Shown piece after piece: positions 9,990 through 19,640 of a DNA stretch of 64,000 bases. Each line of letters opens with the position of its first letter. Within the stretch, counting starts at the first letter, position 1. A program made the translations under genes and the position numbers. Origin of the DNA: Calamus simplicifolius (lineage: Eukaryota; Streptophyta; Magnoliopsida; Arecales; Arecaceae); assembly GCA_900491605.1 (NCBI GenBank), contig UESW01003880.1, forward strand, positions 1,223,119-1,287,118, in the 5' to 3' direction. A model generated the notes under the pieces. It did not search any database, had not been told where the DNA came from, and saw nothing but the letters and a program-made list of their open reading frames with translations.

Positions 9990-11200
9990 ATATTTGACCG
10001 ATGGCACTCTCCCTGAAGACCCCGCAGAAGCTAGATTACTCAAGCGGCGGGCTCCAAGGTTCCTGATAATGGATGGGAGGCTTTATCGAAGGTCATTTTC
10101 ATACCCGGTCCTCAAGTGCATAGGGCCAGCTGAAGCAGACTACATCTTGCGGGAGATCCACGAAGGCATCTGTGGAAGTCATCTGGGGGGCAGAGCCCTA
10201 GCCTACAAGGTCCTGCGACAGGGATATTACTGGCTCACCATGAAGAAGATGCGGCCGAGCTTGTCAAGAAATGTGATAGCTGCCAGCGCCACGCCAATAT
10301 TCAGCGACAGCCGGCGTCTCAGCTGACTCCTTTGGTGGCACCTTGGCCATTTGCTCAGTGGGGTATGGATATCTTAGGACCATTCCCTCCGCCTCCGGAC
10401 AGCACAAGTTCCTCCTGGTTGCCGTTGATCACTTCACCAAGTGGATTGAAGCCGAAGCCCTTGCTAAAATTACTGAGAACAAGGTGAGATCCTTCTTTTG
10501 GAAGTCCATCATATGCCGGTTCGGGCTACCCCATACCTTAGTCACCGACAATGGTTGGCAGTTTGATAATGCGCCTTTCTGGGAGTTCTACACCGAACTT
10601 GGCATCCATCAGAGGTTCACTTCCGTCGGACACCCCCAGACTAATGGCGCGGCCGAGGTGACCAATCGCATCATTCTCCAAGGATTGAGAACCCGACTGG
10701 ATGATTGCAAAGGGCGATGGATGGAAGAGCTTCACAATGTGCTATGGGCCTACCATACAACGCCACGAGCTCCTACCGGAGAGACTCCGTTTAGTCTAGT
10801 TTTTGGGTCCGAAGCTGTTATCCCAGTGGAGATAGGCTCCCGAGTCCTCGGGTGGAGTTGTATGGAGAGAAAGATAACTCGGACCGGCTGCGGGCCAACC
10901 TTGACCTGGTGGAGGAAGTGCGGGACCGATCGCAGTTGCGGATGGCGGTCTATCGACAATGAGCTGCCAGATACTACAATGCCCGTGTACGCCCCAAGAC
11001 TTTCTTGCCGGGAGATCTGGTCCTTCGACGAGCCGAAATCTCAAAGCCGACGAAGGGGGGCAAGCTAGCCCCGAATTAGGAAGGACCCTATCGGATCGCC
11101 GAGACACTCCGTCACGGAGCTTACAAGATTGAAGAGCTCGATGGGAAGCCACTTCCTAGGACATGGAATGCAGATATCTTTCGTCGGTATTATCAGTAGC
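9990..11200 (+). pseudogene. Integrase of Tat element 1
   Basis: The N-terminal zinc-binding region is at 9994-10320 (AEADYILREIHEGICGSHLGGRALAYKVLRQGYYW by segments). The DDE core is in a 241-codon frame at 10343-11068: AVDHFTKWIEAEA, LVTDNGWQFDNAPF and the glutamate at 10655-10657 in AAEVTNRII, then WAYHTTPRAPTGETPF and EAVIPVEIG. All three catalytic acids are present, unlike element 2. The C-terminal part is shifted after ~10840, but a typical gypsy integrase tail (YRIAETLRHGAYKIEELDG) is readable near 11090-11150. A frameshift precedes the core at ~10330. Confidence 0.88.
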
Positions 11201-11300
11201 GCATTTTTTCTCTCACATTAAATATCATGCCTGATTCTTTTGGGCCTTCGCCCCTCATTCTATATTAACGAATTTTGATTTTAGCTCCTGAGTTCCTTTG

Positions 11301-11625
11301 CCTAAAGCCCTGGGCCAGCCAGGCATGAAGCCCGACACCCGTCAGCACCTAAAGCCCTAGGCCAGCCAGGCATGAAGCCCGACACCCGTCGGCACCTAAA
11401 GCCCTGGGCCAGCCAGGCATGAAGCCCAACACCCATCGGCACCTAAAGCCCTAGGTCAGCCAGGCATGAAGCCCGACACCCGTCGCATCTAAAGCCCTGG
11501 GCCAGCCAGGCATGAAGCCCGACATCCGTCGGCACCTAAAGCCTTGGACCAGCCAGGCATAAAGTCCAACCCCCGTCAGAACCTAAAGCCATGTGCCTGC
11601 CAGGCACAAGGCCCGCCATACCCCT
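11301..11625 (+). repeat. 47-bp tandem repeat between integrase and antisense gene, element 1
   Basis: CCTAAAGCCCTGGGCCAGCC begins units at about 11301, 11348, 11395, 11442, 11488, 11535 and 11582, a period of ~47 bp over seven copies. The rest of the unit is AGGCATGAAGCCCGACACCC plus GTCGGCA. The last copy is diverged. Element 2 has an unrelated ~75-bp array in the same place, so this position repeatedly generates new tandem repeats. Confidence 0.9.
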
Positions 11626-11941
11626 GGCAGGGCGGTGTGCCATCAGTCCTAAGGAACCCACCTACTTCAACTTCCAAAGTCCAGTGCTTCAACCCCAGGA
11701 AGTCTATCCTTCCTGACCCCGAGTTTCGGTCCTAGATGGCTAAGATGGAGTAATTCATGCATGAATTGAGTTACCCCCTGGCACTAATAAAATCGAGAGG
11801 TCGCGCATCATCAACCAATGAATTTGGGATAAGAGTCGTAGATAGGCAATTTATCTTGGAGAAAAAAGATATTTTATTAATTTGAAGTGATTACAAAATG
11901 CCGACATTGTCGGACTTGCAAAAAAAAAAATACAAGGAAGC

Positions 11942-14205
11942 TCACGGTTCAGCTGGCGCGGGCTCATCATCGGAGGGGGCCAAATCCGAGAAGTGATCTG
12001 GTTCGACTTCTAGGGCTTGGGGAATGTTCAAGTCCCTGGCAATTTTCTCCTTCCCATGCTAGAACCCTTGAAGAAACACCACCGTAGAGGCTTCTGCCAG
12101 GTCATCTGCAAAGCGCTCGAACGCTTTGTACTCTTCTATGATTCCGGCGGTCCTGGCCACGATGGCGGCTTCCACCTCAACGGCCCGAGCTCTTTCCTCC
12201 GCTGCGAGGGCTGACGCTGCAGCCCTCTCGGCCTCTTGGGCATGGCTCACCTCCTCCCTGGCTTGGTTCGCCTTCTCCTCCACTACCCGTGCCTTTTCCT
12301 CTACGGCCCTTGCTTTTCCTTCGCTGCCGCTGCCTTTTCCTCTGCAGACCCTACTCTCTCCTTAGCGGTCGCCCGACCCTCAGTTTCTTGGATGGCCAGG
12401 GTCAGCTCAGAGATGTGCAGGTGTCTGGCCATCATGGCATTTTTAGCCTCCATCATTTGGTGGAGCGCTGCCCGCAGACGGTTGGCCTCGGCCTCCGCTC
12501 GGCTCTCGGCGGCCCTTATTTCATTGGCCCAGGCGGTTTGGCCAACTCTAGCCCCCTCAGCCTCCTCCGCGCAGTTCCAGGCATCTTCGGCCTCCTTCTG
12601 TGCCTCGCGCAGAAGGGCCTTCCCACGTGGATCACCTCCCTCGTGGCCTTTAGGGAGTGCGCAAGCTGCATGCAAGTTCCAGGTCAATAAAAAAAAGAGG
12701 GAAAAAATAAAAGCAAAGGGTGGTAGGACCACTTACTCTGACAAGGGCTGCGTAGGACTCCCGGAATAATGTACCCGCCTTCAGGTGGCTGAGCTCTTCC
12801 AGGACCTCGGGCATGAAAATTGGAGAAAGGACCCGTTCTGCCCAATGTCCGTCATTCATGATGGAGTCTCGGGACGGCCCTGGTCTGGCCCTGCTCCGTT
12901 CGGCTGCCTCAGCATTCTCCGGCTCGGTGTGTGGGCTGCTCCTAGGCATCCTCTCGAGGGGCGGGCTCGCTGTCCCTGATGGCCCCTCGCCCCAACTCCT
13001 GACTACCTCGGGTGGAGTCAGTTCACCAGGGGCAGGGAGCTCCTCCGCCACTGCGGGCTCCTCCACCGCTACCGGCTCCTCTGCAGCTAGCTCCTCCATT
13101 GGTATCCCCACAGTCGCCGCCCTCTCTGGCGGGTGTCGACTGTGAGGTCAATCTCCGGGGTGACCGGGGGTCTTGCGGTGCTGACGGTCGGGGGACCCGA
13201 GCTGTCGGGCGTTTTGGGGCCGGAGCTTGTTGGCCTTCACTTGGCCCTTCCCGGGCCCTCTTCTTGGTGACGGCCTTTAGGAGTCTATGTGTCAAGATCT
13301 TCATGGCTGCATAATATCGGTCAAGGTTAAAAAAAAAAAAAGAAGCAAGCAAAACTTTGGCTAAGTGTGAAAATGGCTTACCCCGGTGGGAGATAAGACC
13401 CGCCACTGGAGGCTATCTTCCGTCAGGAGCAGGGTGTACCGAGGGATCTCGGTAGCCAACAATTGACCCAATGCTTCCGATCTCTAGGGTGGACGGCGGA
13501 GTTCGCGTTGCCTCAAAGGTCAGGGTCTCCCCATCAGGGCCTGACTTGGTCTAGGCCAACAAAAAAGAACCGGGATTTCCATCCCTTGATCGAAGAAGGA
13601 AGGAAAAGCTTGAGGACCCGGTTGGGTCGGGGCTGGAACAGCCACCAACCCTTCTGGGACGAAGGATATAAAAAGACCGAAAAGGAGATTCGGGGGGTGA
13701 TGCCAAGACGATGACAGAGAATAACAAAGGCACTAATGACCCGATAGGAATTTGGGACTAGCTGGGAAGGAGTCAAGGAGTAGTATTCAAGAAAGTTGAT
13801 GAAAAAGGGAGGAAAGGGTGGACGGAGACCCGCCTTCAAGCAAATCTCGTAAAGGGCCACTCGGCCGGGTCGGGAAGAGATGACTCTATCATCGAGAGTC
13901 GGCAGGAAAAGCCCAACGTCCCGGGAATCTGGTAATGGGTCCGGATTTTTATCAAATCTTAGCCTGTTACCGTGAAGGCGGTCCCCCTGGGGACTCCTCC
14001 ACCCTCGAGGAGGTGCCGGCCCTGACCGGCGGCCCCTCGATGGAGGCCTCCCAGTGACCCGCCGCTGGGCCAAAGGGACGCGATCCTCCGAATCGGTGGA
14101 CCACTCAAGCGAAGGAGAGGGGGAAGGAACAGGAGAGGCATAGTGCCTCTCAGAAGAAGAACGATTCTCCAAATCGTCCTCCGAGGTCCGAGATGGGGAA
14201 CTCAT
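11942..14205 (-). pseudogene. Antisense three-exon gene of Tat element 1 (Transposase_28-like plus coiled coil)
   Basis: It is read on the strand opposite to gag-pol. Exon A (14205-13382) starts with MSSPSRTSEDDLENR and holds a domain with SRPGRVALYEICLKAGLRPP, FINFLEYYSLTPSQL, NSYRVISAFVILCHRLG and KGWWLFQPR. This pattern matches my recollection of PF04195, 'putative gypsy type transposon'. Exon B (13306-12737) begins near MKILTHRLLKA, has a KKRAREGPSEGQQAP block and an acidic/proline-rich linker. Exon C (12665-11942) is an alanine/glutamate-rich coiled coil. Introns are 13307-13381 (GTAAGC...CAG) and 12666-12736 (GTAAGT...GCAG). Element 2 has both introns at matching places. Stops and small indels (13536, ~12065, ~12630) disable this copy. 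The function of such extra ORFs is not known. Confidence 0.75.
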
Positions 14206-14705
14206 GGATAAAAGAAGGGATGGAGGAGTCTAGAATGGACAAAAAACTGACCTGAAGGAAGGAAAGCTAAGCGCAGGCTCTCGGGTTGCAGGGGAGACCA
14301 AGACGCAGAGGCTCAGAGGAAGACGACGATGGCAGCAGTGGTGTGGCCAGATTCAACCCCCCATTCAAGTTTTATTGGGTTTTCAAATTGTCCCGCCTTG
14401 TCTCATCAGCCATATGGATCCCTACCATAGGCTGGCTCGCCTCGATGGTTGCCCAGCGCGTGATACGATACGCCTCCGGCCAATGATGGGACTTCGCTAA
14501 CGTCGCCGCTATGAGAGGTAATGATGATGCAGCTTTCCACACGGACTTCGAAGAGTTAACCTCGCCTCGAGGACGATCATGGCGGGCTCAGTGTATGGAA
14601 GCGGCCGCCTTTTCACATTCTCCATGCCGTCCGCATAGAGATGTGGACAGGGATCAGCCATATGGGAGGTAGCACCCTTTCGCCTTGCCAGTGGGGCCCG
14701 CTTTG

Positions 14706-14726
14706 CCTCAGGGGTGAGGGGGCATC
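14706..14726 (+). other. Polypurine tract of Tat element 1
   Basis: CAGGGGTGAGGGGGCATC directly precedes the TGATGTGG start of the 3' LTR. The same string with the same spacing precedes the 3' LTR of element 2 (40400-40417). This is the plus-strand priming site. Confidence 0.75.
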
Positions 14727-16231
14727 TGATGTGGCTGATCCAGCGCCGTTAGAATAAATGGTAACAGCAGCTAACGGAGGTCCTCCCCTAACCCCGAGAC
14801 CCCCCTCCGGTCCTGGGGTGCACAAGCATCATCTCACCCCCGAGACCCCCTCCGGTCTCGGGTGAGGTCACTGCATCCCGACCCCAGAACCCCCTCGGTC
14901 TCGGGGTGCACAAGCATCATCTCACCCCTGAGACACCCTCCGGTCTCAGGGTGAGGTCACTGTATCTCAACCCCGAGACCCCCCTCGGTCTCGGGGTGCA
15001 CAAGCATCATCTCACCCCTGAGACCCCCTCCGTCTCGGGGTGAGGTCACTGCATCTCAACCCCGAGACCCCCCTCGGTCTCGGGGTGCACAAGCATCACC
15101 TCACCCCCGAGACCCCCTCCGGTCTCGGGGTGAGGTCATTGCATCCTGACCCCAGAACCCCCTCCGGTCTCGGGGTGCACAAGCATCATCTCACCCCCGA
15201 GACCACCTCCGGTCTCGAGGTGAGGTCACTGCATCCCGACCCCGAGAACCCCCTCCAGTCTCGGAGTGCACAAGCATCATCTCACCCCCGAGACCCCCTC
15301 CGATCTCAGGGTGAGGTCACTGCATCTCAACCCCGAGACCCCCCTCCGATCTCGGGGTGCACAAGCTTCTCACCCCCGAGACCCCCTCCGTCTCGGGTGA
15401 GGTCACCGCATCTCAACCCCGAGACTCCCCTCCGGTCTCGGGTGCACAAGCATCACCTCACCCCCGAGACCCCCTCCGGTCTCAGGGTGAGGTCACTACA
15501 TCTCAACCCCGAGACCCCCCTCCGGTCTCGGGGTGCACAAGCATCACCTCACCCCCGAGACCCCCTCTGGTCTCGGGGTGAGGTCACTACATCTCAACCT
15601 CAAGACCCCCTCGGTCTCGGGGTGCGCAAGCATCATCAACATTCAGTGCGTGAACCGGCCTTCGAACCAAACGACAACTTCGGGCCACCTGCGCACCCAC
15701 GTGACCCGCCATGCGCTCGTGGCTGCTTGCGGCCATACCTCATAACGGCGTATGGTGCATTGCATGTGTCACTGTGCATGACCATGCCCCATTATGGAGT
15801 ACGATTCACTACTACTTACAACTGTGCGCGGTCATGTCGAGCAACGGTGCGCACCAAATGCAACCACGGCTACTAGACACCTGTAAAGCTATATTGACAT
15901 GTAACGCAGGGCGCCTCCGGTGCGTACAGTAATGGTACGACAACAATCTTCTAAAACAGAAGGATGGGACATTCGAACAGTATAAAAGCACGCGCCCGCA
16001 TTGTAAGTAGGATCTTGAACTCTGGTTTTCTAGTTTTCTTCCTACTAGCTGAAACCCTAACTGTATCAGCTCTCTTCTGCTGAGCAGTTCTTGTCTGATC
16101 CCAAGTAACTAACTTGAGCATCGGAGGGTCCCCACCGGAACATCCGGTCTTCGGGGACTTTTCTTGAAGGGGTCTGGAGAGAAGGACGTCCATCTTCCCC
16201 GACGTTTGAAGAAGGTGACTTGGCATCATCA
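14727..16231 (+). repeat. 3' LTR of Tat element 1 (1505 bp)
   Basis: It starts TGATGTGGCTGATCC and ends ...GGCATCATCA. Its first third is an array (about 14790-15640) of ~44-bp half units, all centred on the palindrome CCGAGACC...GGTCTCGG, with alternating spacers GGTGCACAAGCATCATCTCA and GGTGAGGTCACTGCATCTCAA. The composite unit is ~88 bp. A TATA box lies at 15981-15988. The part from 15640 onward is nearly identical to the 5' LTR. The 278-codon frame crossing the array is a repeat artefact. Confidence 0.92.
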
Positions 16232-16978
16232 CCGCCCTCAAAGAACGGCATCTAGTATAAAATTAACTTATAAGCAGCAAACAGAAGCTATGGTAGACAT
16301 TTCAACTGCTACAGCAACAAAGCAGAGTCTCGTGGAAAGCTGAATCATGATGCAAGAACCAACCTTGCATTGTGGCGAACATTGTTTCGACCAAGGCCCA
16401 ACCCTAACCCCACAGGAACCCCATCAGTCTTACTGTTATGGTTGCACTGTGAAGAATTTACATGCCCATGCCCGTGAGGTCTAGCATTTTTCGGATGCAT
16501 ATCGATGCAAACATGGCCATTGTTGTTTCCATGTTGAGAATGGCCATCTCCATTCTGCAAATTTGTACTCCTTGTCATTTGAATCATCCCCGCTTCCTCA
16601 GAAGGTGGCGTTTGTTCCGAACACTCAACATCTTCATTGTAACCATTTATCAGAAAGTCTGAACAGTTGTTGCGAACACCGTGGTCATATGGGTTTCTGA
16701 ACCGACCACCTGGTCCTTTGAGATAGCTATACTGCATAGCATTTGCCATTTCATTTGTTGTTATGTTCCTTGAGATCTGCATAAAAAAGAAACAATTAGG
16801 AAGGGTTAGTATCTATCAATAAAAGATATTAAGAAAAGCAAATGTGCCGATACAAGAATGCACTATAACATTATTCAGGAAGCTTGCAGCCATGGCACCG
16901 ATACTTAGGTTCAATGAACTTTAATGCAGATAATTTATCAGAGTCATTCCTTACAAGCAGGGAGATGGAGCTTGCAAA
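16232..16978. repeat. Duplicated host segment, copy 1 (pairs with 29127-29871)
   Basis: About 747 bp match 29127-29871 with only scattered differences (for example CAACAAAGC against CAAAAAGC, AACCAACC against AACCGACC). The match covers the last S-acyltransferase exon, its 3' flank and part of the preceding intron. It ends in both copies at GAGCTTGCAAA. On the left this copy is cut by the end of Tat element 1, exactly at CCGCC, which in copy 2 is preceded by GACCAAAA. Confidence 0.92.
16345..16776 (-). CDS. DHHC protein S-acyltransferase, last exon only, copy 1
   Basis: The exon follows a splice acceptor (TTTTTTATGCAG, intron side at 16777) and encodes 143 residues to a TAG at 16345-16347. 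It reads [14 protein letters not shown] at its start, then RGPGG-like [29 protein letters not shown], a histidine/asparagine-rich stretch, and ends GLGLGLGRN. This is the cytosolic tail that follows the catalytic DHHC cysteine-rich domain and last membrane segment in plant protein S-acyltransferases of the PAT19-22 type. The family palmitoylates membrane-associated proteins. The catalytic exons are not found in the window, so this is a partial gene or an orphan exon. The frame itself is intact. Confidence 0.75.
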   Translation of the reverse strand: MSRNITTNEMANAMQYSYLKGPGGRFRNPYDHGVRNNCSDFLINGYNEDVECSEQTPPSEEAGMIQMTRSTNLQNGDGHSQHGNNNGHVCIDMHPKNARPHGHGHVNSSQCNHNSKTDGVPVGLGLGLGRNNVRHNARLVLAS

Positions 16979-17530
16979 TAAAAATTTCCACTCGTCACCG
17001 CAGAATAGGATCCAAGGCTAGCTCAAATCAACTTCCAATTTCAATGAGCTTGACCCACCATTTTGATTTGAGACTTGCTAGCTCTGATATATTAATTTCT
17101 TTCCTTTTTTTTCTAGTTTATGCTTGCATTGTTTTAAAGCTACCATTTTAAATAGGACACATGGGAGACGGGTAAACAGCAGAATGGTTCTAAAAAAGCA
17201 GTCTAAGAGAGTCACAAGGAGGCCAATAAGTAATGGGGCATAATATTCTAAGATAAGTACACAGTGCGACTTAATAGATATTAAGTTCCACATCAAAACC
17301 ATTTTGAAAGATAATTTGCTATCCCAACTCATAAGCATAAGAATGTGCAAAGAAAAGCACCCCACTGAATATTCAAAACATCAATCATTAAGCAAAAAAA
17401 GAATATAGATAAATACACAATCATGAAACTTAAAATATGCAGGTTTCATCTGGAATAAATAATTGCAGCATTACGGCTTCTATGATACCATTTCATGCCA
17501 ATTTCAAAATGCATAAGAATGGCAGCACGC
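16979..17530. other. Non-coding host DNA between duplicated segment and element 3
   Basis: AT-rich sequence, probably intron of the S-acyltransferase locus, since the exon at 16345-16776 needs upstream exons on the minus strand. No conserved coding segment was recognised. Confidence 0.4.
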
Positions 17531-18323
17531 CAATAAAAAGATGGCTCAGCTCGTCGAATGAATCAATGGAACCTGGTTTCAAGGCGTTGAACCAGGTTCG
17601 GGCAGATCCTCTGAGGGTGGAAGGGAAGGCGTGGCAGAGGATCGCGTCTGATGCTCCGTGGAACATCATTATTGACTGGAAGCTACTGAGATGATCGTCC
17701 GGATCAGAAGAGCCATGGTAGGGCTCGATGGCGGGTTGCTTAACATGGGAGGGAATCACTTCCTCCATGATCCCTTTGGAGAAAGGGATGCCCTGCTCTG
17801 CCTTGGGCTGAGGCGGATGGGCCTGCTTGGCGGCGTCCAGCTCCTGACGCATCTCCAGATTTGTCGACGGATCTCCTCTTCAGATGTAAGAGGAGGAGCT
17901 GGGCGAGAAGAGCGCGGGACGGCGTCGAATCATGGTGGAAGGACACCGGGGAGAGGGCCGGATCGGGCCGCGAGATCTGGGAGGATCCCTGTTGTAGCCA
18001 CCTCGTGGGACTGGTTTGTCCCCCTTGGGTCGGTGTGGGGGGTCCGCGGCTCCATGCGGACCAGAGGAGGAGGTGGCCGGAGAGAAAGGGGCAGCGTCTT
18101 CCTCAGGAGGCGTGGAGCAGGGACAGTTGCGAGGCGCTCCTGAACCAGGTGGGTCAGGGCTTGGACCTGCTGGACCAGTGTGGCGAACTGGTCCTGGGTC
18201 ACCGGGATGGCTGGGCGATGGGGTCTTGATGGGTGGCGGCTGCGGTGCCACGCTGCTCATCGGATCAGGTCTCTGGAAGCGACCTGGTCTGGGCTTCAAA
18301 GTTGCTCTTCTCTGATTAGCCAT
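17531..18323 (-). pseudogene. Partial gag of gypsy element 3
   Basis: It starts at the ATG whose complement lies at 18321-18323 (MANQRRATLKPRPG), at the position equivalent to MANRKRAASEAQ of element 4. Readable blocks are QVQALTHLVQE, then PFSKGIMEEVIPSHVKQPAIE, YHGSSDPDDHLSSFQSIMMF and GSARTWFNALKPGSIDSFDE, all parts of a Tat-like gag capsid region. The blocks sit in different frames (shifts near 18200 and 17900), so the gene is dead. It is cut at 17531. Confidence 0.85.
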
Positions 18324-18386
18324 TGGAGAGGTTCTCTCGGATCGAGATCCTTGTCTCCTTTCTTCAAGTTTTAATGGGACTTGAGG

Positions 18387-18406
18387 CCCTTCCTCTAGCG
18401 CCAATC
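18387..18406 (-). other. Primer binding site of gypsy element 3
   Basis: On the minus strand GATTGGCGCTAGAGGAAGGG follows the LTR end GCGGCAACA. Element 4 has GATTGGCGCTAGAGGAAAGG at 48166-48185. This fixes the orientation and the LTR boundary. Confidence 0.8.
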
Positions 18407-19640
18407 TGTTGCCGCTGGGATCTGTCCTCCGACTCGGCGCGGTCGATCTCCTGATCTGGGCTTTCTCCTGGCGGACCTGCACAGAAGTCCTCGCGAGAGG
18501 TATTGGGGGTGGCCCTCCGCGGAAGACCCTCCGACGCTCAAGTCAGTGGGGATCGACGATCAACAGAAATGAGAAGAAGGATCTCTCTGGGGAGTCCCTC
18601 TAGGGGTGGCCAATCGGGAGCTCTGGGGGAGCGCCGATGAGCAGTGAAGGAGAGAGAGAATGAGTGAGAGTGAGAGTAGGCCAGGAGCTGTGAGTGCATA
18701 CCTGAGAGAATCTAGGAGTCATATTTATAGGCAATCACCTGGATCTTGAGCGCCTTCTAGAAGGTTCGAAGGTTGTTAGGATACGAGATGATTTGAATCA
18801 AGCTGTTGTAAGGCCAGTGGGATCCGTATCTCGTTCGTTGAAGGATCGATGGCTAGGAGGGCTCTCTAATGGCCTAGGATCTGATGAGTGCATAGGTCCT
18901 AGGCCGTTATTGTAGACCCTAGACCATTCCTCGATATGATTCTTTGTTTGGGATTTTGTTACGTTAGGCCTGGGCTCTCCCGCGTCGGGTTCCATGGGGT
19001 GTGTGTCGAGCCATGGATGGCTCAGGGGTTGCTCGGGAGAACTGAGCTATGGGTAGCTCGGGGGGACCGAGCTATCGGTGGCTTGGGGACGCCGAGCTAT
19101 GGGTAGCTCGGGAAATCGAGCTATGAGCAGCTCGGGGAAGCCGAGCTATGAGCAGCTCGGCCGAATCATGGGTAGCTCGGGGAGCCGAGCTATGGGTAGC
19201 TCGGGAAAATCGAGCTATGAGTAGCTCGGGAAGCCGAGCTATGGGTAGCTCGGGAAAATCGAGCTATGAGCAGCTCGGGGAAGCCGAGCTATGGGTAGCT
19301 CGGGGAAGCCGAGCTATGGAAGCTCGAGGAGAACCGAGCTATGGGTGGCTCGGGGAAGCCGAGGAAGCTCGGAGAGAACCGAGCTATGGGTAGCTCGGGG
19401 GAACCGAGCTATGGGTTGCTCGGGGGAGCCGAGCTATGGAAGCTCGGAGAAACCGAGCTATGGGTTGCTCGGGAAAGCTGAGCTATGGAAGCTCGGGGAA
19501 GCCGGGCTACAGGTTGCTCGGCCCGTTGGACCACATTAGTTAGCTTGTTCTTCATGGGCGTAATGTAGCGGGCGGAGGGATGGGGCTAATCTTAGCCCCT
19601 TCGCACGGTTATCAACGTAATGCGATTTTACCCCTCAACA
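18407..19640 (-). repeat. 5' LTR of gypsy element 3 with GAGCTA...TAGCTC array
   Basis: On the minus strand it starts TGTTGAGGGGTAAAATCGC and ends GCGGCAACA (1234 bp). The outer part (about 19010-19520) is a tandem array of ~25-bp units around the palindrome GAGCTATGGGTAGCTC followed by GGGGAAGCC. TATAAATA on the minus strand at 18723-18730 is the likely TATA box. Plus-strand frames through the array (MSSSAESWVARG...) follow the repeat and are not genes. Confidence 0.88.

Larger units (their letters stand above)
4822..16231 (+). mobile_element. Tat element 1: Ty3/gypsy LTR retrotransposon with dual RNase H and antisense gene
   Basis: The element is ordered 5' LTR (truncated), primer binding site, gag, protease, RT, RNase H, second archaeal-type RNase H, integrase, 47-bp tandem repeat, antisense gene, polypurine tract and 3' LTR. 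Dual RNase H plus an extra ORF between integrase and 3' LTR places it in the Tat lineage of plant Ty3/gypsy. Several frameshifts and stops disable gag and pol. The 3' LTR ends in CA at 16231 and is followed by CCGCC. The expected matching 5' target duplication is missing, because the 5' LTR begins inside its repeat array directly against CACTA sequence. Element 2 (30255-41148) is a relative with a different LTR array. Confidence 0.92.
17531..19640 (-). mobile_element. Gypsy element 3: 5' LTR, leader and partial gag only (truncated)
   Basis: On the minus strand the order is LTR (19640-18407), primer binding site (18406-18387) and gag (18323-17531). The element then stops in mid-gag, after a DSFDELSHLF segment, where host-like AT-rich sequence begins. 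Everything downstream (rest of gag, pol, 3' LTR) is gone. It is the same family as element 4 (47194-51586): same LTR termini, same PBS, similar gag. The outer end is CA at 19640 followed by AGTTC; the partner duplication is not available because the other end is deleted. Confidence 0.88.

Noticed and set aside
15040..15876. 278-codon frame in the 3' LTR of Tat element 1
   Set aside because: It is a readthrough of the palindromic LTR array; the same peptide repeats and the 5' LTR shows the same in other frames.
19148..19539. Frames of 81-82 codons (serine/leucine/glycine-rich)
   Set aside because: They are a translation of the GAGCTA/TAGCTC array in the element 3 LTR.
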